A stretch of 64,000 nt of DNA from Cylicocyclus nassatus (lineage: Eukaryota > Nematoda > Chromadorea > Rhabditida > Strongylidae). The notes under the pieces were generated by a model. The model worked only from the letters and a program-made list of their open reading frames with translations, made no database searches and was not told the DNA's origin. Position numbers and translations under genes: made by a program. The stretch spans positions 17,523,676 through 17,587,675 of the forward strand of contig CATQJL010000316.1 of the NCBI GenBank assembly GCA_958299035.1, given 5' to 3'. Shown in pieces: positions 47,900-58,900 of this stretch. Position 1 is the first letter of the stretch, and the number at the start of each line of letters is the position of its first letter.

Positions 47900-48241
47900 C
47901 TAGCTGGCTTACCCGGCTCCGCCGTATGTTCCGAATAGAAAATTCCATTTCTTGACCGATCCGGACCAAACTTGGCACACATACACTTCGGGTCCCCCCG
48001 GGTGTCACAGTCCACTTTTCGTCATCGATCGATGTCGATTTTATCGATTTTTTGCAAAATTTGAGCTACGGGGCTGGGAGTTGGCACAGGGGGGTAATCG
48101 AGCATGCTGATCACCCCCATGTGTGCCAAGTTTGGTCCGGATCGGTTCAGAAATGGAATTTTCTAATCGGAACATACGTACAGACATACATACATACATA
48201 AATACAGACAGACAAACAGACATTCAGCTTTATATATAAGA
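47900..48241 (-). mobile_element. Helitron-like element, copy H4 (342 bp)
   Basis: On the minus strand it begins TCTTATATATAAAGCTGAA and ends GCCGGGTAAGCCAGCTAG, between host A and T. It holds one ATCGAT-rich module and two copies of the CCGGACCAAACTTGG block in opposite orientations, so it is an internally deleted derivative of the longer copies. Confidence 0.88.
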
Positions 48242-49804
48242 TTTTCAAAAGTATTTCAAAGCTTCACTTAATCTTCTGTGCCGTACAGGTTTTTAACGAT
48301 GACACACTTTATTGCCTGACGTTTCGGTTACACACCGTCTTCAGAGGCCTGGAAAGGTGTTAGTCACATTGAATAAAAGAATGTAATGAATGAATGCCTA
48401 GAATGCCCAGGTTACAAGAAAGGAGGACTTTTGACATATTTCAAAGCTTTCATTTCTTCTAAAGCATTAGAGAAGATTGCCTTACGAACACCCCCGAGGG
48501 CGAACAACAACATGGTTGAAGGAAGTGCCATGTTTTTCTTCTAAATTTGACAGTATCATTACACAATATAACTAGTAATATTATTGTTAACATATGATCA
48601 TGAGATTATCTCTGCAGTCATCCAGTGCTTCTTTTCAACACAAGAAAAGGTGATTTTCCACTGTCGGAGCTAGGGCCCGGAACAGATCGTCTGGAAGCAG
48701 GCTGGGCTTCGTTTTTGGAGCAAAAAGCAAAAAGGATATTGCCTTTACGGAGTCGGGGCCGAGCACCGAGGATAAACGCCATTTAATTGAAGCAAGCTTC
48801 TCGGGCAGGTTATTACGCGATTGACATGCTCTATCGTGTATGCTAAAGGTGCGCGCGATTTGACAGCAAAGCTAAAATAAACAAATTGCTTGTTTGCAGC
48901 GCACACAGAATCATATGACATTAAAATTGGACTGTATACATAGAAAATTACCTGCGGAAGAATTATGCAAAAATGTTTGAAAACTATTGTGAAGTAGTAT
49001 TTTTTTCCAAAATTGCTCCGTCTCCAAACGGCTACTAGACAATCTAAGCTCGTCTGGAGCACATATTTCCGTCATTTCACACAAGTTTCGGATTTCTTTA
49101 GCATTGGCGGATGCCCCGGTCAGGAATCTATTCCTGAGCATGGAAACATTTTCATATCGCCCTCTGTCCACTGTTTTTACCCTCTTTTCCTTCGAAATTC
49201 GCCTTGTTAGATATCGCGCTCCAGCATAATTTTTCTGCGTCCTCTCCCTTTGAAATTTCATTTTCAGTTCCAACTTTTTTCCATTACTTTGATGATTCGT
49301 TTCATTCTTCTTTCTTCTTTTTCTTCTCTCTTCTGCTCGTGATCTATCTTGATCTGTTTTGTGACCATGTAGGGCCTATGAGCAAAATCTGTGATTTTGT
49401 GATTTCTCTTTAAGAGTTTGACCTGAAATCACGATTCCAAATCGCAGCAGGTAAATGGTTTTGTGAAGGACTAAGTGAGTATGCAGGGGTTTTAGAGTCA
49501 AGGGGACTTCGTTTTCAAAAAGTCTAGAAACGGACTCGTGCCGGGCCCTGGGCGGAGCCCCTTCAACTTAAGAGCCTTGGTAGTTTGATCCATGCCTCAA
49601 ATTCTCTTTTCATTTTTTGATAAGCCACTACGTCAAAGATCTTACAGCATTTTGTGATGATCAAACACTAATCTTTTTGAAATAATTGAATTTATTTAGG
49701 TCATCTTAGTTTAACAGCAATGTTAAGGTACTCAAAACTTGTAACATAAATTATGTGACGCGGATATACACAACAAAGTTTATCTGTACAGATAGCCTCT
49801 TCAA
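48242..49804. other. Downstream of the receptor gene; no supported gene
   Basis: A segment near 48318 (TGACGTTTCGGTTACACACC) resembles a motif often seen in repeat-derived nematode DNA, but no element boundary could be set. A pyrimidine-rich run lies near 49250-49340. Confidence 0.3.
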
Positions 49805-49993
49805 TCATTCCGACAAAGATTCTTCTTTTGTCCTACGGCTCACATTATGAGGATCACGATAAAAATACAATGACTTCTGTCTCTTGTAGAGGTACTGCAG
49901 GGCCAACATTGTACCTTGTGATCCCATCACGATGGTAAAAATGTAGTGCCACGCCGTGGTGTGAGGAGTGTAAAGCGTGAGATATTGCAGAGC
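49805..49993 (-). CDS. Receptor exon 16: TM7 and short tail
   Basis: 62 codons plus TGA after GAAATTTTCAG. It reads ALQYLTLYTPHTTAWHYIF, then TIVMGSQGTMLALQYLYKRQ and a short charged tail (RRTKEESLSE). The SQG motif in TM7 matches the adhesion-GPCR LQG motif. The cytoplasmic tail is only about 25 residues. Confidence 0.92.
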   Translation of the reverse strand, partial: ALQYLTLYTPHTTAWHYIFTIVMGSQGTMLALQYLYKRQKSLYFYRDPHNVSRRTKEESLSE

Positions 49994-52900
49994 CTGAAAA
50001 TTTCTCACAAATTGCACCTAAAGTCAGCTTGTTCAAGAAAATTTTTATAAAAAAATAAGTGTCGGATCGCTGAAATAAGAATTACGCGTCTCTCTTATTT
50101 ATTACAGCAAATCGTACTCAAGACTAGTGTAAGCAAGCACTCATGGTATTGATATTGGAAGCAATGAAATTTCCAAGAAACTGACCCATGGAGTGCCCAT
50201 CGACAGTTGCATAAGGAAAACAGCACCGATTCTGGATGCAATTTGCGTTTGCTCTCGTCTTCTCATCTGAAAAGCAATGGAAGTAGAGAGTTCGCTTTCA
50301 ATATATATCTCCGTTCCTAGCAAATCCTAGCTATGAATATAAAATAATAAAAGTTTTTTTAGCCAACCCCGTCTCCTTTTTCATATGGACGCTCGATCTT
50401 GACTACTCTTTAGAGATTTTTATATTATAGTCAGGATGGAAGTGGTACGGTAGTGGGTACCTAGCAAAGCGAATGCTTAGTAACGATGACAGATAGCAGT
50501 ACTTGTAAATATAATGTGATAACGTTTTCTTATAGCTAAACATATCGCTCATGCGCAATGCTATAGTTGCTTTGCACAACGCTCTACTTGCTGGGCCCTT
50601 AGTCTGTTGAAGGACATGATTTTGAGTGATGATAAGAAATTTCTGGTATAGACAGCTATTTTTTCGCTCACGTATATTGAGCAGCTGCGTTTTCGGTTTT
50701 TTCAGTAGTCTCATCCTTTTTAGAAGATCGTCACCTTTATCACAAAAATGCAGATTCAGAAGCCCAACTCTAAAGCATTTTGAAATTGGATGAATCGATC
50801 AACGCCAAAATCATGGATGCAGACTCGTTGGAAGAGTCTCCGTCAGACTGCGAGATGTGCGCCTTTTTTAAAAAAAGAAAATGACCTAAGCGTACGCTTT
50901 TTGAAGCCTAAGTGGAATGAAAAAAAGCTTAACCTTATATGCAGGATTCTAATGGTTAGTGCTGTTACAGGAGGGTGGGGCTGCCTGATCTACAGTACCC
51001 ACACTAATTATTCGACAGAAAACGCAAAAACTGACGATCCGCGTTTTTTTCGTTTTTTCTTCATAACTTCCTTCAAATTGCATAAAATACAAATCCGAAG
51101 AAAGCATGATGCTCAGCTCGTCATGATGAATCTTCTGATATATTGCACTCTCGTACTATTCTGTTTTCAATCTGCTCGATTTTTGTGTGAGGACGGGTAT
51201 TCGTAGTGGTGTAACTCAGCGAAGAACACACATGGACGAATCAAGTAAAATGGGTCAGTAGTGCTGTCCCCGTAGATTATCATGTATTAGTGAGTAGCGA
51301 AGGATTCCCTTTCCATAGGGAAAGATAGGCCGTTTAATTTTGAAAAAAACGATGTCTCTCAAATTTCCGTTACCGTAACCCCACAGTAAGACGCTAATTT
51401 GCAAAGCAGGTGTGTTTTTCGTGATCAGCAGGTTAGATAACCTCTATGCGCAAGTTTTCCAAGGAATTCAGAACCTTTCATTTTTTCTCGTTCTAAGCTG
51501 TGATTCTCGCCGACCGGTTTTGGCTAAAATATTGATGATCTTGGATTGACCGGAAACTTCGCCCATAGAGGTTTTCGGACTCGCTGATTACATAAATAGT
51601 GCCCTCTGTGCAGCATAAGTTCTTTTGGCAGAGTTATGCTGAGAGGAATGCTGCGATACTACGCAAGTTCCTAAGTTTGTCTTTTGGAGTTTCCCCTTTG
51701 CGCGTGTCTTTTGGACAACTTACCTGCTCCTTTTTGTAATTTGAAATCACTAGAGGCAGTGCTCTTAGAGCATGCTTAAACTAGGCCTTTACCTATATTG
51801 GTCGCCGAACTGTGAGCTGACGAACTCACGTCCGCATGAAAATCGTTCGAAATTTTAAGATCGCACATTTTGGCCAAATATCGCCGCGAATGGTTGCAGA
51901 TGACTCTGATTGCAGATATTATGTTTATATACACATGTTAATTGCTGATTTATGCCGCATACTGCTGCTTACCCCTTGTAACAACTCTTACACCTGTAAC
52001 TCAAAGTCTACAAAAAATCGATAAGCCGATATCGACCGATGACGAAATGTAATCTATCAAACCAGTTCGGCTCCTAAGGCTAGGTTCATACTAATTCCCA
52101 TGTTCCGGAACTGTTCCCGCACATTCCCGCAATGTTCCCGCACTGTGCTGGGAACTGTGCGGGAACTGCAACTGTGCTGCATGCGCTGCAGCCGCCCCGC
52201 ACGCGTTTCGAACGGTGCGAGTTGGAGAATTTTGACCGTTTTCAACGGTTTTTCTTCCAGATTTCTCTCATTTTGGCCTTACCCGCTTCTTTTCTTGATC
52301 AGCTGAATTTCGAGCTCAAAGCGGGGTTGAAGAATGAGCGCTTTTCTGCTCTGCGTATGCGACAAAATGTGTGTTCTTGCGCTCGTCCATTTTCTCTTCG
52401 CTTTATTTTTACATAGACTCATTCCATTTGTTCCAGGAAGCCCCTGCGTAGTTTCCATAGCCATCTGCTATGCATTGGGGAGTAGGAGCAATTCCGAAAT
52501 TGCATGAATTGATTGTCTCTGTTTTGATCAGTTTCGTTTTTGGGCACTCTCCGCCCCTTTCCTTTTTCCATATCGTTGTTTCTCCTTTCTTTCTTCTATC
52601 CCGCTTCTCCTTGTGATGAGAAAAGCTGTGAACTTGATGCGGAGTTGAGGATTGAACGCGGTTCTTATCATGTATCCGGGAAGATGAACTTTCTTGCGCT
52701 CGTCCTTCTCTGCCATTTTTGTTCAAGCCTACTTCAAGTGTTCTAGAGACCTGTCCATGTCCCTTTCAATACAGATGCGAGACTATGCAGCGCCTTCTAG
52801 AACACATGAAGCAGGCCTGGACAAAAATGGAAGAAAATGGACAAGCGCAAAAAGAGCAATCTGCCCGGATATGGAATTTAACTCGCTTTAATTTCACACC

Positions 52901-55900
52901 TTTTCTCATCACAAGGAAAGGGGCTGAGAATGGCCAAAAAGGGAACTCATCAGAAAACAAGAGAAAAGTCCCAATTTATGCAACTTCAGAATTGCTCCTC
53001 CTCAATAATTCATGGCGAAAAGCGCTCATTCTTCAACCCCGCTTTGAGCTCGAAGTTCTGCTGATCAAGAAAAAGAAGCGGGGTAGAGGAATAAGGCCAA
53101 AATGAAAAAAATTTGGAAGAAAAACCGTTGAAAACGGTCAAAATTCTCCAACTCGCACCGTTCGAAACGCGTGCGGGGCGGCTGCAGCGCATGCAGCACA
53201 GTTGCAGTCCCGCACAGTTCCCAGCACAGTGCGGGAACATTGCGGGACTGTGCGGGAACAGTTCCGGAACATGGGAATTAGTATGAACCTAGCCTTAGGA
53301 GCCGAACTGGTTTGATAGATTACATTTCGTCATCGGTCGATATCGGCTTATCGATTTTTTGTAGACTTTGAGTTACAGGTGTAAGAGTTGTTACAAGGGG
53401 TAAGCAGCAGTATGCGGCATAAATCAGCAATTAACATGTGTATATAAACATAATATCTGCAATCAGAGTCATCTGACCATTCGCGGCGATATTTGGCCAA
53501 AATGTGCGATCTTAAAATTTCGAACGATTTTCATGCGGACGTGAGTTCGTCAGCTCACAGTTCGGCGACCAATATAGGTAAAGGCCTAGTTTAAGCATGC
53601 TCTAAGAGCACTGCCTCTAGTGATTTCAAATTACAAAAAGGAGCAGGTAAGTTGTCCAAAAGACACGCGCAAAGGGGAAACTCCAAAAGACAAACTTAGG
53701 AACTTGCGTAGTATCGCAGCATTCCTCTCAGCATAACTCTGCCAAAAGAACTTATGCTGCACAGAGGGCACTATTTATGTAATCAACGAGTCCGAAAACC
53801 TCTATGGGCGAAGTTTCCGGTCAATCCAAGATCATCAATATTTTAGCCAAAACCGGTCGGCGAGCCTCACAGCTTAGAACGAGAAAAAATGAAAGGTCCT
53901 GAATTCCTTGGAAAACTTGCGCATAGAGGTTATCTAACCTGCTGATCACGAAAAACACACCTGCTTTGCAAATTAGCGTCTTACTGTGGGGTTACGGTAA
54001 CGGAAATTTGAGAGACATCGTTTTTTCAAAATTAAACGGCCTATCTTTCCCTAGGGAAAGGGAATCCTTCGCTACTCACTAATACATGATAATCTACGGG
54101 GACAGCACTACTGACCCATGTTTACTTGACTAGTCCATGTGTGTTCTTCGCTGAGTTACACCACTACGAATACCCGTCCTCACACAAAAATCGAGCAGAT
54201 TGAAAACAGAATAGTACGAGAGTGCAATATATCAGGAGATTCATCATGACGAGCTGAGCATCATGCTTTCTTCGGATTTGTATTTTATGCAATTTGAAGG
54301 AAGTTATGAAGAAAAAACGAAAAAAACGCGGATCGTCAGTTTTTGCGTTTTCTGTCGAATAATTAGTGTGGGTACTGTAGGTTGATGATGAGCCTTTTAC
54401 TCCTTTGCATAAAATTTCAGAAGCCCGCTTTTGCTGCTATTATTGTGTGTCACTTTTACTGTATGTCATTTTCTGAAGGCACGCATGTATGTACAGGGTT
54501 GGATGAAAGTCCTTGAACAATCTTTGATGTCCTTGTATGTTCGGTTTTTCCACAAATTTTTGTATGCTAACTATATATGTTTGGTTCTTATACTCTTGAG
54601 TACAAGCCCTCAAAAAAACCGGACTACTAGCTTTTTCCCTATCGGAGATATGCTTCTTTAATGGAACGAGCGTTGGTTGAGAAGATACACAAAGAGAGGA
54701 TTGCTGAGCAGCAAATTGCGAGGGCTCCCCAAATTTTACAGATCAGGATCTTTTCCACCTCGTCAGGACATGAGCAGCACCCAGGACTGTTGTATGAGTG
54801 GTAAATTGGCTATTGCGGACAGTAACGAAGTCCTGAAAATCGTTCGCCAGCGCCTTCGTCGCAATCCTCGACGAAGCTTGATTGAGCTGGCCTCAGAGCT
54901 GTCCATCTCTGGCAGGACAGTTTCCGACATCGTAAAAGAGGGCCTTGCGATGAAGCTTTTCAGGATACTGAATTTCATGCTTTTTGGGAGGACATGAAGC
55001 TGAATTGACTGCGCAGATGCCATCGACTTCTTGAACGTTTCTCCAAGGCACGCCACTGATCTACACTCTTTTCTGACGTCAAAATTTTTATCGTGAGGAA
55101 AGTTTTTGATCGCCAAATAACAGAATCATCACCTGATCGCCCCCAGAAGTCAATAGCAAGGGTTGACTCGCAGAAGGAAGTTCTCATCCGGCTTCTGAAA
55201 TGGTTTGCGCGGCGATTGCTTTCGACATCAAGATGCTGGCGATTTTTATGTCCCAGGACGTCGAGGTGGACACCGCTACGCACGTGGATAGCATCCTGAA
55301 GAAGGGATTGTTGACCTGGAGACCAATAACCATTTTGCCAGGAGTGATAGGTGTCCTCAGCAGGATAGCGCACCTGCGCACAAAGCGAAGTTTGTTCAAG
55401 CATGGCTCCAAAGCAACATCAAGGAGTTCATTACTCCTACGGAATGGCCTTTGTATTGGCCGGATCTGAATACCCCGACTAAGTGTGTGGTCAGTTCTTT
55501 AGGCCAAAGCCTGTGCTCACCCATGCAAGACAGTAAAGTCTCTGCGACTTGCTCTTCAGAAGGCGTTGGAAGAAATCGACGTGAAACACCTCCGTGCCAC
55601 CTTGGACAGCGTTCTCAAGCGTTTCCGAGCCTGTGCTCGTGTCAAAGGAGGAATCTTTGAATTGTAAAGGCAGTTTTGTGTACCAGACAGTTGAGTAAAC
55701 ATTACCTATTGATTTCATGTAATCATTCTGCCTCTTCATCATTACGTTAAAAATACCGTGTTCAAAGACTTTCTCCCAACCATGTATGTCAATAATAAGA
55801 CAAATTTCGTTTATAACTCTCTTCGCTAAAAGATTTCAAACACCTAGAAATTACCTAAAACTTACCGATCTGCTAAATCTCCTTCTTCCAAATACACGTT

Positions 55901-58900
55901 TGCATATGACAGTTGTGCACAATATAGCGTTTAAAATCATGACTGATGTTGGTAAGACGACAGCGTAGACAACATAATCTGGTCGTACCCAGCAGAAGCA
56001 ATCACCTCGTTGGAAAAAATCACTTAGTGTGACTAGCAGTAACGATGCGACAAAGGGAGGCACTGCAATTGAGAATGTTCAAACGATGTTTTTGAGCCTG
56101 TCATTTAAGGGACACGCATGGGAAAATGTAGTGTATCTGAAGTAAAAGAAAACCGTACATAAATGAAACTGCGAAGTGCTTACGAAGGCTGATGATGATA
56201 GCAGATGACGGTAAGATGATTACTTTTACCCATGGACCGGTCAAAATAGCAAATGCGGTTGTGAGCCTAAGCGCTTGGAAAATTGTGAGCAGAACAGAAC
56301 TGAAACAATTTGTTAGCATCTTCAGCATTTTATATAGAGATACTTCTCACCTCATTAGCAGCATATATGCTATCGAAGCAAACACGCTGCATCCCTTTCC
56401 GGACACTGCTTCATCGGAAAATATGGTGAACACAATGTAGAAGAGAAACATTGCCGCCTTATGAGAAAGGCAGACAAGGTCTTTTGTTGGCGGTGCATAA
56501 CCTCGTAGGTAAAGAATAACATGGTTACCAACAAGAGCAGGCCAGCTAGAATTGTTCTTCTCTTATATAGTACCTGTTAACGCGAGGTGAAACTCACTAA
56601 GCAGAAGCAGACATAACCGTTAAAAACAACAGTGATGCTATGGATAAAGTGTTTACTGTGTAGCCCAGACTATAGAGAGCTTTGTCGCACATATTGGGAT
56701 CGTTGAGTGCTGCATCCTGGGTAAAAATTCCAAGATTAGGGTGCAGCTTAATCTGTTCTTCAATGATTAATGGTTGGTATCTGTCCTATCGCTCTCTAAT
56801 TAAACCTCCGCACCCCTCCGCATTCTGCACTACGTAACAACAGATATTTACCACTATTAGTGCGAAATCCGTTAGATGATTACAACTAGCAACAAGTTTG
56901 CCTCCTTCTACTGCTGTTTCGCACTGATTTGATGTTGACCATTCTAGCAGTTCGGTGTCCCACCAAGTTACGCGGAAGTGACCGTGAAGTGGCCGTAGTG
57001 TCTGGAATTTTGGAAATTCACTCATGTGCAGATATCAAAACGAATGGACAGTTTAGGCTGGGATAGACTTCCCCTCACTTTGTTTCACTTTCATTTGAGC
57101 TGCTACTCTATTTTCAAGTGTATAGGCGGCAAAGGATTTTTTCAAATCAACCAGCCCAAACACACCAAAGGACTTCGCAACCAAACCCCATACCGTGCTG
57201 CGTGTTGAATAATTGAATTGTGCAACATAAGGATTGCTTTCCAAGACACACTGAGACAATTGAGCAGCTCGCTTGAAATTTTCCAGAAACGTGCGGCTTA
57301 TACACTTGAAAATAGGGTACATATCCTACTATTGAGATGGCGCACAATACGCCGTGTGAGCACCGTCATAACGTTATGTTCTACGTGCTTTGCTATTATG
57401 AAATGCCCATTTTGTTTTTTAGGGTGCTAACAAGAAGACGTAACTTAGAATTCCGCACTTAAAAATTCTTGCGAATTGTAAATTTGAAAAGAAGTTGGCG
57501 AAATAGAGGTCTCGAAGAATTTAATTTTCTTCGTTTTATTTTGTGTTATCACAGATAATATTGTACCAAAAAAAACTTTTCCTTGATGCCCGAATGCTAC
57601 TGCCATCTTTGTAAAAGCTAGATTCTTGAGAAACTAAAGTGAAACATTTGTTGGCTACAAAGTAATGATGACCGGTACAGCAAGAAAAGACTAAAAAAGC
57701 ATTTTTTTAATAAAATTCGTAAAGAGCTCTTAGTACTTGGTACATTCCGCTCTCTGGCCATCTTTCCATCTTCTAGGAATGCTCTGCATAATCAAGTGAA
57801 AGACGCGAGAAGAAAACTGTAGACATCAAAATAGCAGGAGGAACTTTCTTCATGGTAGCCAAATGAAATATTTTCACTGCTACACGCATAAAGAGACTTA
57901 TGTAATTTATGTAATAGTAAATATTCATATGAGTTTTCTATTCGGCTTCTGAGTGAGTTGCATAAAAATCATTTTGAAGCTAATTTAAAACCACCTTCCC
58001 TTGGTGAAGCAAAATTATTACGGCTTGTTACTCTACATTCAAAAAGTAGTCCCAGAAGCGCTTCAAAGTATGACTCACATTTGTTAGACTGAAGTGAAGA
58101 GTAGCCATTACTGTTGTGCTTTGTGGATTTAGTAATGTGTTCTGAAATAAATGGTGTCACTAAATTAAATATTACCTGACTTCCATTCACATTGTCAACG
58201 ATCCTTATCTCTGCAATTAGCTCCACAATCTTCTACGATATCTGACTCCCAGTGGCGTATCCGGGATTTCCGTTCGGGGGCGCGACAAAATTTTTTTTCT
58301 GGATGAAGGGGCGTGGCGTTAGCCGCGCACTCCGAAAAATTTTTTGGGATGCTTCCCAAAATTTTTCCGGGCCCCTGACCCCAAAATTTCAGAAAAAGGG
58401 GGCGTAGCGACAGCCACGCCCCGAATAAATTTTTTTTGCAAGGCTAATTTGAATTTTTAAGAATTTTTAAAAAAATTTTTTTAATTATTTTCAAGTACAA
58501 ACAAGTCCTATGCACATTTGTATAACACATTTAAGCAACTTTCAAAAATTTCGCGACCCATTCTCGGGGGGGGGGGGGGGAGGGGGGGGATTGATTTACA
58601 ATTATGTCAGCTTGAAGACGCATGCTTGACAGCGTGATGCCCTGCATAGCAACTCGTTGTGTACATAAGTATTCTGGCAAAGCTAGCAAGCAAGATCAAG
58701 AAGCGCTTGTAAAGCTACATTGGAAGGCAAAGCTTGCATGAAGCGACTTCCAGCAACGAGTAAAATAGCGCCGGGTGACTCTTATGGTTGGCGGTATTTG
58801 TTACATACACTTTCATCGTTTACTTTTTTTCTTGGGCGAAAACAACATTTGAAAACTGACCTGCTCATTGCCAATGATAGTACCACTCATGACAGGAGCT

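Noticed and set aside
50790..51206. 138-codon plus-strand frame at the left edge of the palindrome
   Set aside because: It crosses the TA junction of the palindromic element, so its parts have separate origins. No motif or splice sites.
52409..53240. Several 60-128-codon frames inside the palindrome
   Set aside because: They occur in mirrored pairs on both strands, as expected for an inverted repeat, and none has a known domain.
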